Source: an uncultured Alcaligenaceae bacterium
GTDB taxonomy: Bacteria > Pseudomonadota > Gammaproteobacteria > Burkholderiales > Burkholderiaceae_B
DNA length: 29,876 bases
Assembly (NCBI GenBank): GCA_937908115.1
Contig: CALEQZ010000005.1
Coordinates: forward strand, 1 to 29,876
Reading direction: 5' to 3'
The notes under the pieces are model-generated. The model did not search any database. It saw only the letters and a program-made list of their open reading frames with translations, and was not told the origin of the DNA. A program made the translations under genes and the position numbers. Positions 1-7,580 of this stretch are shown here, in pieces (positions within the stretch are counted from its first letter, which is position 1; each line of letters opens with the position of its first letter).

Positions 1-86
1 GCGCGCCGGCGGCCGACCCCAAGCAGGCGGCGATCGCCCGGGCGCTGGCCCGCGCCCGCGCCCGGCGCGCGCAGGAGCGGCGATGA
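1..86 (+). CDS. C-terminal tail of a probable electron transport complex protein RnfB (partial)
   Basis: Only the last 27 codons are in the window, read from position 3 to the TGA at 84-86. The tail is Ala/Arg-rich (it begins APAADPKQAAIARAL and ends in RRAQERR). Tails of the form DPK-x-AAI followed by Ala-Arg repeats are known at the C-termini of Rnf/Rsx subunits, and rnf genes commonly precede nth in proteobacteria. Its stop overlaps the nth start codon (ATGA), so the two genes are probably translationally coupled. The identity rests on this short tail and on context; RnfC is an alternative. Confidence 0.5.
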   Translation, partial: APAADPKQAAIARALARARARRAQERR

Positions 87-718
87 ACGCGGCCAAGCGC
101 GCAGCCATCTTCGAGCGCCTGAAGGCGGCCAATCCGTCGCCGACCACCGAGCTCGAATACGAGACGCCTTTCCAGCTACTCATCGCCGTCATGCTGTCGG
201 CGCAGGCCACGGACAAGTCGGTCAACCTGGCCACGCGCCGCTTCTTCCCTGAGCACGGGACGCCACAAGGGATACTGGCCCTGGGCGAAGAAGGCCTGGC
301 CGAGCGCATCAAGACCATCGGGCTGTACCGCACCAAGGCGCGCAACGTCATCGCCACCTGCCGGCTGCTGATCGAGCGCCACGGCGGCGAAGTGCCGCAC
401 ACCCGCGAGGCGCTGCAGGCACTGCCCGGCGTCGGCCGCAAGACGGCCAACGTGGTGCTCAACACGGCCTTCGGTCAGCCCACCATCGCCGTGGACACGC
501 ACATCTTCCGCGTGGCCAACCGCACCGGGCTGGCGCCCGGCCGCGACGTGCTCGAGGTGGAGCTGAAGCTCGAAAAGACGGTACCGCGCCCCTACCTGCA
601 GGATGCGCACCATTGGCTCATCCTGCACGGGCGCTACGTCTGCGTGGCCCGCAAGCCCAAGTGCCGGCAGTGCGGCATCGCCGACCTGTGCGAATACGAG
701 CAGAAAACGCCGGCCTGA
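83..718 (+). CDS. nth: Endonuclease III (DNA glycosylase/AP lyase)
   Basis: Bifunctional base-excision-repair enzyme that removes oxidised pyrimidines and cleaves the resulting abasic site. The 211-residue length is normal for the family. The helix-hairpin-helix motif LPGVGRKTA ends at the catalytic Lys (K120), and the essential Asp is D138 in VDTHIFRV. The C-terminal [4Fe-4S] loop has the exact Cys-x6-Cys-x2-Cys-x5-Cys spacing (C187, C194, C197, C203). An AGGAG ribosome binding site at about 73-77 supports the ATG at 83, which overlaps the stop of the upstream Rnf-like gene. A probable terminator follows. All key residues are present, so an active enzyme is expected. Confidence 0.97.
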   Translation: MNAAKRAAIFERLKAANPSPTTELEYETPFQLLIAVMLSAQATDKSVNLATRRFFPEHGTPQGILALGEEGLAERIKTIGLYRTKARNVIATCRLLIERHGGEVPHTREALQALPGVGRKTANVVLNTAFGQPTIAVDTHIFRVANRTGLAPGRDVLEVELKLEKTVPRPYLQDAHHWLILHGRYVCVARKPKCRQCGIADLCEYEQKTPA

Positions 719-727
719 CACAAACGG

Positions 728-753
728 AAAACCCGCCGGCCATTGCGGGATTT
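728..753 (+). terminator. Probable rho-independent terminator after nth
   Basis: Nine bases after the nth stop, CCCGC (732-736) pairs with GCGGG (745-749) around an 8-base loop. Flanking AAA (728-730) and TTT (751-753) extend the stem across one A-A mismatch. The A-tract, GC stem, T-tract form is typical of intrinsic terminators, but the T run is only three bases long. Confidence 0.45.
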
Positions 754-754
754 G

Positions 755-781
755 GGCCGACATTGTCGGCCGATTGACAAT
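755..781. promoter_or_regulatory. Overlapping inverted repeats upstream of the first liv-type operon
   Basis: GGCCGACA (755-762) and TGTCGGCC (764-771) form a perfect 8-bp palindrome around one T. Overlapping it, ATTGTC (762-767) is mirrored by GACAAT (776-781). The second arm contains a TTGACA hexamer at 774-779 that could be a -35 box, but no good -10 lies at the right distance. The position between the nth terminator and the ATPase start at 887 suits an operator or promoter for the transporter operon. This is inferred from symmetry only. Confidence 0.35.
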
Positions 782-886
782 TGCCGGGGTGCATGCGGCG
801 AGCACCTATGAAAAACCCGCATGGTGTTTCCCGCCGAGCATCCGCATACTTCGCGGCAGCCATCGTATTGACCTGCGCCTGCCAGC

Positions 887-1660
887 ATGAGTGACGTCAT
901 CCTCGAAGCAATCGGTCTGACCAAGGAATTCCGCGGTTTCGTGGCCGTAAGCGACGTCAACCTGCGCGTGCGCCGCGGCGAAATCCACGCCCTGATCGGC
1001 CCCAACGGCGCAGGCAAGACCACGTGCTTTAACCTGCTGACCAAGTTTCTCGCCCCGAGCGCCGGGCGCATCATCTACAACGGCACGGATATCACCGGGG
1101 AGCGCCCTGCCCAGGTGGCACGCCGGGGCATCATCCGGTCTTTCCAGATTTCCGCGGTGTTCCCGCACCTGACGGTCCTCGAAAACGTACGCATCGGCCT
1201 GCAGCGCAAGACCGGCCTGTCGCTGCATTTCTGGCGCAGCGAAAAGCTGCTGTCCTCGCTCGATGCCCGGGCGATGGAACTGCTGCACGAAGTGGGCCTG
1301 GATGACTACGCCCAGGAGCTCACCATCAACCTGCCCTACGGGCGCAAGCGCGCGCTGGAGATCGCCACCACGCTGGCGATGGAGCCAGAACTGATGCTGC
1401 TGGACGAGCCGACCCAGGGCATGGGCCATGAAGACGTCGACCGGGTCACCCGGTTGATCAAGCGCGTGGCCGAGGGACGCACCGTCCTGATGGTCGAGCA
1501 CAACATGAATGTCGTGTCGTCGATCGCCGACACGATCACCGTGCTGGCGCGCGGCAGCGTGCTGGCCGAAGGGCCGTACGCGCAGGTTTCGCGCGATCCG
1601 GCCGTGATGACTGCCTACATGGGCAGTCCCCAGGGGGAGCTGGAAGGAGCACACGCATGA
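887..1660 (+). CDS. HAAT-family ABC transporter ATP-binding protein (LivG-like)
   Basis: One of two cytoplasmic ATPases of a branched-chain-amino-acid-type importer. In its 257 residues, Walker A is GPNGAGKTT (K44 binds the phosphates). The signature region is the LivG-type degenerate form LPYGRKRALEI, and Walker B is LMLLDEPTQG, followed by a switch His in VEHNMNV. LivG-type length and the C-terminal YMGSPQGELEGAHA tail are normal. No strong ribosome binding site precedes the ATG. The stop overlaps the start of the next ATPase as ATGA. Genes 887-5631 run in the same direction with short gaps or overlaps and look like one operon. The substrate cannot be read from the ATPase; this family also carries amides, urea and aromatic acids. 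Confidence 0.92.
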   Translation: MSDVILEAIGLTKEFRGFVAVSDVNLRVRRGEIHALIGPNGAGKTTCFNLLTKFLAPSAGRIIYNGTDITGERPAQVARRGIIRSFQISAVFPHLTVLENVRIGLQRKTGLSLHFWRSEKLLSSLDARAMELLHEVGLDDYAQELTINLPYGRKRALEIATTLAMEPELMLLDEPTQGMGHEDVDRVTRLIKRVAEGRTVLMVEHNMNVVSSIADTITVLARGSVLAEGPYAQVSRDPAVMTAYMGSPQGELEGAHA

Positions 1661-2427
1661 ACGAGCCGCAGAGCTTGGTGCGCAACGACGCGCAGGCGAC
1701 CGCCCAAAAGGCCGGCGCCGTGCCGGCGTTGGAGATCACCGGGCTGAACGCCTGGTACGGCGAATCCCATATCCTGCATGGCGTGGACCTGCGCGTCGAG
1801 CGCGGCGAGGTCGTCACGCTGCTCGGGCGCAACGGCGCGGGCCGCACCACCACGCTGCGCGCCATCCTCGGCCTGACCGGCGCGCGCAAAGGCTCGATCC
1901 GCATCCATGGCACGGAAGCCATCGCGTTGCCGACCTACCGCATCGCGCACCTGGGCGTGGGCTATTGTCCCGAGGAGCGCGGCATCTTCGCCAGCCTGTC
2001 CTGCGAGGAAAACCTTTTGCTGCCGCCGACGATAGACGGCGCGCTGGGCGGCGGCATGTCGCTGGCCGAAATCTATGAGATGTTCCCCAACCTCTGGGAA
2101 CGCCGCCATGCCCCGGGCACGCGCCTGTCCGGCGGCGAGCAGCAAATGCTGGCGGTGGCCCGCATCCTGCGCACTGGCGCCAACCTGCTGCTGCTCGATG
2201 AAATTTCCGAAGGCCTGGCGCCGGTCATCGTGCAGGCGCTGGCGCGCATGATCACCGCCTTGAAGGCGCGCGGCTATACCATCGTCATGGTCGAACAGAA
2301 TTTCCGCTTCGCCGCCCCACTGGCCGATCGCTTCTACGTCATGGAGCACGGCCGGGTGGTCGAGCATTTCGACGCGGCCGAACTGGCCGCCAAGCTGGAG
2401 ACGCTCAACGAATTGCTTGGCGTCTGA
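1657..2427 (+). CDS. HAAT-family ABC transporter ATP-binding protein (LivF-like) with Arg in Walker A
   Basis: Second ATPase of the importer, 256 residues. A GGAAGGAG ribosome binding site lies seven bases before the ATG, which overlaps the preceding stop. The signature LSGGEQQMLAVAR and the Walker B region LLLLDEISEGLAP are intact, apart from Ile replacing the usual Pro after DE. The oddity is Walker A, which reads GRNGAGRTT: R63 (codon CGC at 1843-1845) stands where nearly all ABC ATPases have Lys. Some betaproteobacterial LivF-like proteins, as I recall, share GRNG-x-GR-[ST]. It may therefore be a subfamily trait and not a lesion. With a normal partner ATPase (LivG-like), one degenerate site could be tolerated. 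Confidence 0.92.
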   Translation: MNEPQSLVRNDAQATAQKAGAVPALEITGLNAWYGESHILHGVDLRVERGEVVTLLGRNGAGRTTTLRAILGLTGARKGSIRIHGTEAIALPTYRIAHLGVGYCPEERGIFASLSCEENLLLPPTIDGALGGGMSLAEIYEMFPNLWERRHAPGTRLSGGEQQMLAVARILRTGANLLLLDEISEGLAPVIVQALARMITALKARGYTIVMVEQNFRFAAPLADRFYVMEHGRVVEHFDAAELAAKLETLNELLGV

Positions 2428-2538
2428 GGCGCCGCACTGCGCCTCGCTCCGCCGTACGCGGCCGCAGTCCTGTGCAAAACCCTGTGCAGCACCGGAAACG
2501 CACGCCGGCACAACCGGCAACACTGGAAGGAGACACTC

Positions 2539-3750
2539 ATGAAGTTGCGTAGTCTTTGCGCTGTCGGCGCCCTGACCGGCCTGGGCTTGGCGCCCGCCCT
2601 TCATGCCCAGGGCATCTCGGATGACGTCATCCGCATCGGATTCATCTCCGACATGTCCGGCGTGTATTCGGACATCGACGGCCCGGCCGGGGTCGAGGCC
2701 ATCCGCATGGCGATCGCCGACGCCGGCGGCGCCATCAACGGCAAGAAAATCGAACTGCTGTTTGCGGATCACCAGAACAAGGCCGACATCGCCTCGGCCC
2801 GCGCCCGCGAGTGGTTCGACCAGCAAAAGATGGACGTGCTGATCGGCGGCACCAATTCCGCCACCAGCCTGGCCATGGCCGCCGTGGCCGCCGAGAAGAA
2901 AAAGCCCTTCATCGCCATCGGCGCCGGCGCTTCGGACCTGACCAACGCGCAGTGCACCCCCTACACCGTGCACTATGCCTACGACACCGTCGCGCTGGCG
3001 CGCGGCACGGGCTCGGCAGTGGTCAAGGACGGCGGCAAGAGCTGGTTCTTCCTGACCGCCGACTACGCCTTTGGCCACGCGCTGGAACGTGACACCATCA
3101 GCGTGGTCAAGGCCGCCGGCGGCGAGGTCAAAGGCCAGGTGCGCGCGCCGCTGGGCGCCTCGGACTTCTCGTCCTTCCTGCTGCAGGCGCAAGCCTCCGG
3201 GGCGCAGATCCTGGGCCTGGCCAATGCCGGCGGCGACACGATCAACTCCATCAAGGCGGCGGCCGAATTCGGCATCACCCCCGCGATGAAAATGGCCGGC
3301 CTGCTGGTGTTCATCAACGACGTCCATTCGCTGGGCCTGCAAGCCACGCAAGGCATGTACCTGACCGACGGCTGGTACTGGGACCAGGACGACGACGCGC
3401 GCGCCTGGGCCAAGAAGTTCGAGGAAAAGGTCGGCCGCAAGCCGTCCATGCTGCAGGCCGGCGACTACTCGTCGGTGACCTACTATCTGTCCGCGGTCAA
3501 GGCCACCGGCACGGATGACGCCGACACCGTGCTCAAGTGGATGAAGTCGAACAAGATCAACGACTTCTTCGCCAAGAACGGCTATATCCGCGAAGACGGC
3601 CGCATGGTCCATGACATGTTCCTGATGCAGGTCAAGACGCCTGCCGAGTCCAAGGGGCCCTGGGACTACTACAAGGTCGTGGCCACCCTGCCCGGCGAGG
3701 AGGTCTACACCAAGCTGTCGGAATCGACCTGCCCGCTCGTGAAGAAGTAG
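2539..3750 (+). CDS. HAAT-family periplasmic substrate-binding protein
   Basis: Receptor of the importer, 403 residues (Peripla_BP_6 / type 1 periplasmic binding fold). A Sec signal peptide spans about residues 1-24 (MKLRSL, a hydrophobic core, then ALHA before Gln). The mature protein opens with the family hallmark IRIGFISDMSG, followed by a G-x-x-GVEAIRMAI helix and the conserved K-x-x-AR segment. A strong ribosome binding site (GGAAGGAGA, 2524-2532) precedes the ATG. This suits a receptor made in excess over the permease. It lies 111 bp after the ATPase and 13 bp before the permease. Family members bind amino acids, urea, amides or aromatic acids; the ligand here is not predictable by eye. 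Confidence 0.93.
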   Translation: MKLRSLCAVGALTGLGLAPALHAQGISDDVIRIGFISDMSGVYSDIDGPAGVEAIRMAIADAGGAINGKKIELLFADHQNKADIASARAREWFDQQKMDVLIGGTNSATSLAMAAVAAEKKKPFIAIGAGASDLTNAQCTPYTVHYAYDTVALARGTGSAVVKDGGKSWFFLTADYAFGHALERDTISVVKAAGGEVKGQVRAPLGASDFSSFLLQAQASGAQILGLANAGGDTINSIKAAAEFGITPAMKMAGLLVFINDVHSLGLQATQGMYLTDGWYWDQDDDARAWAKKFEEKVGRKPSMLQAGDYSSVTYYLSAVKATGTDDADTVLKWMKSNKINDFFAKNGYIREDGRMVHDMFLMQVKTPAESKGPWDYYKVVATLPGEEVYTKLSESTCPLVKK

Positions 3751-3763
3751 TCGTCGGCAGACA

Positions 3764-4651
3764 ATGACTTCCATCTTCGGCATCCCCGTCCAGGCCCTGC
3801 TCGGGCAACTGCTGCTGGGCCTGGTCAACGGGTCCTTCTACGCCGTCCTGTCCCTGGGCCTGGCGGTCATCTTCGGGCTGCTCAACGTCATCAACTTCGC
3901 GCACGGTGCGCTGTACATGCTGGGCGCGTTCTTCGCCTGGATGGGGCTGGCCTACCTGGGGCTGAACTACTGGGTCATGCTGCTAGTGGCGCCGCTGGCC
4001 GTTGGCGTAGTCGGCGTGGTCATCGAGCGGCTGCTGCTGCGCCACCTCTACAAGCTGGACCACCTGTATGGCCTGCTGCTGACCTTCGGCATCACCCTGC
4101 TGCTCGAAGGCCTGATGCGCAGCTTCTACGGGGTTTCCGGCCAACCCTACCCCACGCCCGAGCTGCTGCGCGGCGCGACCAACCTGGGGTTCATGGTCCT
4201 GCCCAATTACCGGGCCTGGGTGGTGGTGGCGTCCATCGTCGTCTGCCTGGCAACCTGGTACGTGATCGAGCGCACCCGGCTGGGGGCGCTGCTGCGCGCG
4301 GGCACGGAAAACGCCAAGCTGGTCGAGGCCTTCGGCATCAACGTGCCACTGATGGTGACCCTGACCTACGGGTTTGGCGTCGCACTGGCGGGTTTTGCCG
4401 GCGTGCTGGCCGCGCCCGTCCTGCAGATCTCGCCCCTGATGGGGTCCAACCTCATCATCGTGGTCTTTGCAGTGGTGGTCATCGGTGGCATGGGTTCCAT
4501 CATGGGCGCCATCGTGACCGGCCTGGGCCTGGGCGTGGTCGAGGGCCTGACCAAGGTGTTCTGGCCCGAAGCGTCCAGCACCGTCGTCTTCATCATCATG
4601 GCCATCGTGCTGCTGCTGCGTCCGGCCGGACTGTTCGGTAAAGAGAAATGA
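3764..4651 (+). CDS. HAAT-family ABC transporter permease (LivH-like)
   Basis: Inner-membrane permease of 295 residues, the standard LivH length, with about eight hydrophobic segments. It starts with the typical LLLGLVNGSFYAVLSLGLAVIFG helix region and the conserved NFAHG motif near residue 45. The characteristic EAFGIN segment, which contacts the ATPase, follows near residue 190, and a GGMGSIMGA motif sits in the last third. It pairs with the LivM-like permease, whose ATG overlaps its stop as ATGA. The ribosome binding site is weak, so translation is probably helped by read-in from the binding-protein gene 13 bp upstream. Confidence 0.93.
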   Translation: MTSIFGIPVQALLGQLLLGLVNGSFYAVLSLGLAVIFGLLNVINFAHGALYMLGAFFAWMGLAYLGLNYWVMLLVAPLAVGVVGVVIERLLLRHLYKLDHLYGLLLTFGITLLLEGLMRSFYGVSGQPYPTPELLRGATNLGFMVLPNYRAWVVVASIVVCLATWYVIERTRLGALLRAGTENAKLVEAFGINVPLMVTLTYGFGVALAGFAGVLAAPVLQISPLMGSNLIIVVFAVVVIGGMGSIMGAIVTGLGLGVVEGLTKVFWPEASSTVVFIIMAIVLLLRPAGLFGKEK

Positions 4652-5631
4652 ATCGCCAAGCGCTTGGCTGCATCGGGGCGGCGGCCGTCGTCGCCGTCCT
4701 ACCCTACCTGGGGGTCTATCCGATCTTCGTCATGAAGGTGCTGTGCTACGCGCTGTTCGCCTGCGCCTTCAACCTGCTTTTGGGGTTTACCGGCCTGCTG
4801 TCCTTCGGCCATGCCGCGTTCCTGGGCAGCGCTGCCTATGCGGCCGGCCACGCCATCAAGGTATGGGGGTTTCCGACGGAACTGGGGCTGGCCCTGGGCA
4901 CGGCCGTCGCGGCGCTGCTGGGGCTGGTCTTCGGACTGCTGGCGATCCGGCGCAGCGGGATCTATTTTTCGATGATCACCCTGGCGCTTGCGCAGATGGT
5001 GTTCTTTTTCTTCCTGCAGGCGCCGTTTACCGGCGGCGAAGACGGCCTGCAGGGCGTGCCGCGCGGCACGCTGCTCGGCGTGGTGGACCTGCGCAACGAC
5101 CTGAACCTCTATTACCTGGTCATGGCGATCTTCGCCGCGGGGTACTTCCTGATCTGGCGCATCGTCCATTCGCCCTTCGGACAGGTACTCAAGGCCATAC
5201 GGGAGAACCAGCCGCGCGCCATCTCGCTCGGCTATGAGGTCGATACCTTCAAGCTGCTGGCCTTCGTCCTGTCGGCCGGCCTGGCAGGGCTGGCAGGCGC
5301 GACCAAGACGCTGGTCTTCGTCTCGGCGACCCTGTCTGATGCCACCTGGCAGATGTCCGGGCTGGTCATCCTGATGACACTGATCGGCGGGTTGGGCACG
5401 CTAACCGGCCCCATCGTGGGCGCCTTCCTGGTCGTACTGCTCGAGAACAAGGTTGGCGACTTCGGCCGCGCCATGGCCCAATGGACCGGCGTGGACTGGT
5501 TCCTGCGGCTGGGCGAATCGGTGACCATCGTCACCGGGTTGATCTTCGTGATCTGCGTGCTGGCGTTCCGCCGCGGCATCGTCGGCGAACTGCAACATTG
5601 GCTGCAGCGGCGGCGCCAGGCGCGGGCTTGA
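4648..5631 (+). CDS. HAAT-family ABC transporter permease (LivM-like)
   Basis: Second permease of the importer, 327 residues, within the usual LivM range. Family hallmarks are NLLLGFTGLLSFGHAAF (residues about 42-58), IRRSGIYFSMITLA (about 102-115), AIRENQPRAISLGY (about 190-203, ATPase contact) and a GG-x-GTLTGP segment near residue 250. The start codon overlaps the upstream permease stop, which indicates coupling. It is the last gene of the operon. The 115 bp that follow, up to the convergent hydrolase gene, hold no clear T-tailed terminator. Confidence 0.93.
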   Translation: MNRQALGCIGAAAVVAVLPYLGVYPIFVMKVLCYALFACAFNLLLGFTGLLSFGHAAFLGSAAYAAGHAIKVWGFPTELGLALGTAVAALLGLVFGLLAIRRSGIYFSMITLALAQMVFFFFLQAPFTGGEDGLQGVPRGTLLGVVDLRNDLNLYYLVMAIFAAGYFLIWRIVHSPFGQVLKAIRENQPRAISLGYEVDTFKLLAFVLSAGLAGLAGATKTLVFVSATLSDATWQMSGLVILMTLIGGLGTLTGPIVGAFLVVLLENKVGDFGRAMAQWTGVDWFLRLGESVTIVTGLIFVICVLAFRRGIVGELQHWLQRRRQARA

Positions 5632-5746
5632 AACGCACCTGGGACACGCCCGGTGCCGCACCTGCCCCCGCGGGATGACAACGGTGGCAGGATGCGGCGC
5701 GTGGGTACGTTGACGCCTTGATTTCGCTGGCCGACACCGGGCCGTG

Positions 5747-6547
5747 CTACGCGATGGGCACGGCGTGCAGGATGGCGATGTCCGGTCCCCCCGGATGGGC
5801 CGGGTAACGCGCCAACACCAGGGGATCGTGGCCGGGCACGACACGGTCCGGCCCATCCGCCGCCTCGCGCACGCGGACGTGTCCGGCCAGCATGGCGGCG
5901 ACGTCGTACACGATGGGAAAGGGCCGGCGGCTTTCCATGTTCTCGTAGTAGTGGCTGGCATCGGACGCCAGCACGACCCACCCCCGTTCGGTGTGCACGC
6001 GTACGGCCTGCAGGCCTTTGGTGTGACCGCCGATCTTGAGCAGCTCGATCCCGGGATACAGGCGACTGTCGCCATCATGGAATACGACGCGGTCTTCATA
6101 GACGCGCCGCACCATCGTCACCACGTCCTCGACTTCGTACGCATGCCGCAACGGCTCGTGGCACATGCAGCGGCCGGTGGCGTAATCGATCTCCGCATCC
6201 TGGATATGCAGCCGCGCGTGCGGCAGCTTGGCCAGGTTGCCGGCGTGGTCGTAATGCAGGTGGGTGATCACCACATCGCCGACGTCCTCCGGGCGCACGC
6301 CCAGGCACGACAGGCTCTCGATGGGGCAGCGCAGCAGCTTCCTTTTGCGGCGCACCGCCGTCTGCGCATTGAAACCCGTATCGACGAGCACGCAGCGTCC
6401 TTCGCCGCGTACCAGCCAGACGAAGAAGTCCATCGGCATGGGACCGTCGTGCGGATCGCCACCGAGGAAATTATCCGACCGGCGGCGTGCCATGCGGGCA
6501 TACCGCAGTGCGTAGACTTCGTAGTTGGGCAAGGGGCTGTCCATCAT
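5747..6547 (-). CDS. Metallo-beta-lactamase-fold hydrolase, N-acyl homoserine lactonase-like family
   Basis: Predicted cytoplasmic two-metal hydrolase of 266 residues. The full ligand set is visible: H96-x-H98-x-D100-H101 in THLHYDHAGN, H175 in GGHTKG, D196 in LASDASHYY and H240 in VPGHDP. This order fits the AHL-lactonase/AttM-type branch, but the same branch holds lactonases and esterases for small metabolic lactones, so quorum quenching should not be assumed. There is no signal peptide. The ATG lies 6 bp after the Bug receptor stop, and a second ATG at 6544 is an equally good start. It is probably the last gene of the minus-strand operon mmgE-like, bug, mbl. Family assignment is firm; substrate is unknown. 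Confidence 0.88.
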   Translation of the reverse strand: MMDSPLPNYEVYALRYARMARRRSDNFLGGDPHDGPMPMDFFVWLVRGEGRCVLVDTGFNAQTAVRRKRKLLRCPIESLSCLGVRPEDVGDVVITHLHYDHAGNLAKLPHARLHIQDAEIDYATGRCMCHEPLRHAYEVEDVVTMVRRVYEDRVVFHDGDSRLYPGIELLKIGGHTKGLQAVRVHTERGWVVLASDASHYYENMESRRPFPIVYDVAAMLAGHVRVREAADGPDRVVPGHDPLVLARYPAHPGGPDIAILHAVPIA

Positions 6548-6553
6548 CCCAAC

Positions 6554-7552
6554 CTAGTCATTGGTCTTGACGCCCGCGGTCTTGACCACGTTGCCCCATT
6601 TCTCATATTCCGCATCCAGAAACGCCTTGAATTCGCCCGGCGTCTTGCTGACGGAAACCTGTACGGCCGCGTTGGCCAGCGTCGACTTCAGCTCCGGCCT
6701 TTCCGAAATGCGCAACACGGCCGCGTGGAGCTTGTCGATCACGGGCTGTGGCGTGTTCGCCGGGGCCAGGAGGCCGATCCAGTTGACCGCCACGAAACCC
6801 GGCAGCCCCTGTTCAACCGAAGTCGGCAGGTCGGCCAGGAACTCCGACCGGCCATCGTTGGCCAATGCGATGCCGCGCAGCCGACCTGCCGCGATGTGCT
6901 GCGACACTGCCGGCAAGTCCACCACCACCCCGTCGACGTGCCCGGCCAACGCGTCACTCACGGCCGGCGCCGCACCCTTGTAGGGGACGTGCAGGATGCG
7001 CGCTTCGGGTGCCGAGGTCTTGAACAGTTCGATGGCAAGGTGGGGCAAGCCGCCATTTCCCGACGAGGCCAGCGACACTTCCTTGTCCTTGGCCAGCCCG
7101 ATGAACTCCTGCAGGTTGGTTGCCGGGACCTTGGGATGGACCGCCAGCACTTCCGGCGTCAAGCCGATCAGGCTGATGGGCGAGAAATCTTTCTTGGCAT
7201 CGTACGGAACATGGGGCTGGGTATGTGGCGAAACGACGATGGGACTGGCGCTGGCCACCATCAGCGTATAGCCGTCCGCGCTTGACCGGGCGACCTGGCT
7301 GGTCGCGATCATGCCGGCCGCCCCAACCTTGTTTTCCACCACCACCGGCACGCCGAGAACCTCGGACAATGGCTGGGCAATGGCGCGCGCCGTGATGTCA
7401 TTGGATCCGCCGGCCGAGAAGCCCACCACCAAGGTGATGGGCTTTTCTGGGAAATCCGCCGCGCGCGCCGGCACGTGCGGCGCACAGCACAAGGCCAGCG
7501 AGGCCAGGATCGAAGCTGCCCGGCACGAAACACCCATATTGAACATTTTCAT
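6554..7552 (-). CDS. Bug-family tripartite tricarboxylate transporter receptor (periplasmic)
   Basis: Periplasmic solute receptor of 332 residues, the usual Bug (TctC) size. The open frame extends further upstream. The ATG at 7552 is preferred because GGAGACAG precedes it at a good distance and because the longer version would run into the upstream gene's coding end. A signal peptide covers about residues 1-32 and ends PARAADFPEKP. The mature protein has the classic PITLVVGFSAGGSNDITAR start, then VENKVGAAGMIA, and VPYKGAAPAVSDALAGHVD in the second lobe. Bug proteins bind carboxylates and some amides. No TctA or TctB membrane partner is present in the window, so this is an orphan receptor, as is common in Bordetella-type genomes. 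Confidence 0.93.
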   Translation of the reverse strand: MKMFNMGVSCRAASILASLALCCAPHVPARAADFPEKPITLVVGFSAGGSNDITARAIAQPLSEVLGVPVVVENKVGAAGMIATSQVARSSADGYTLMVASASPIVVSPHTQPHVPYDAKKDFSPISLIGLTPEVLAVHPKVPATNLQEFIGLAKDKEVSLASSGNGGLPHLAIELFKTSAPEARILHVPYKGAAPAVSDALAGHVDGVVVDLPAVSQHIAAGRLRGIALANDGRSEFLADLPTSVEQGLPGFVAVNWIGLLAPANTPQPVIDKLHAAVLRISERPELKSTLANAAVQVSVSKTPGEFKAFLDAEYEKWGNVVKTAGVKTND

Positions 7553-7580
7553 CGGATTCTGTCTCCACAAAAATTGCTTT

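Noticed and set aside
1615..3828. Long minus-strand open frame opposite the ATPase and receptor genes (737 codons)
   Set aside because: It mirrors three well-supported plus-strand genes, is rich in His, Gln, Arg and Gly as expected of an antisense frame in GC-rich DNA, and shows no family motif.
5747..6547. Calling the metallohydrolase a quorum-quenching AHL lactonase
   Set aside because: The metal ligands fit the family, but the family includes metabolic lactonases and other hydrolases, and the gene context points to catabolism.
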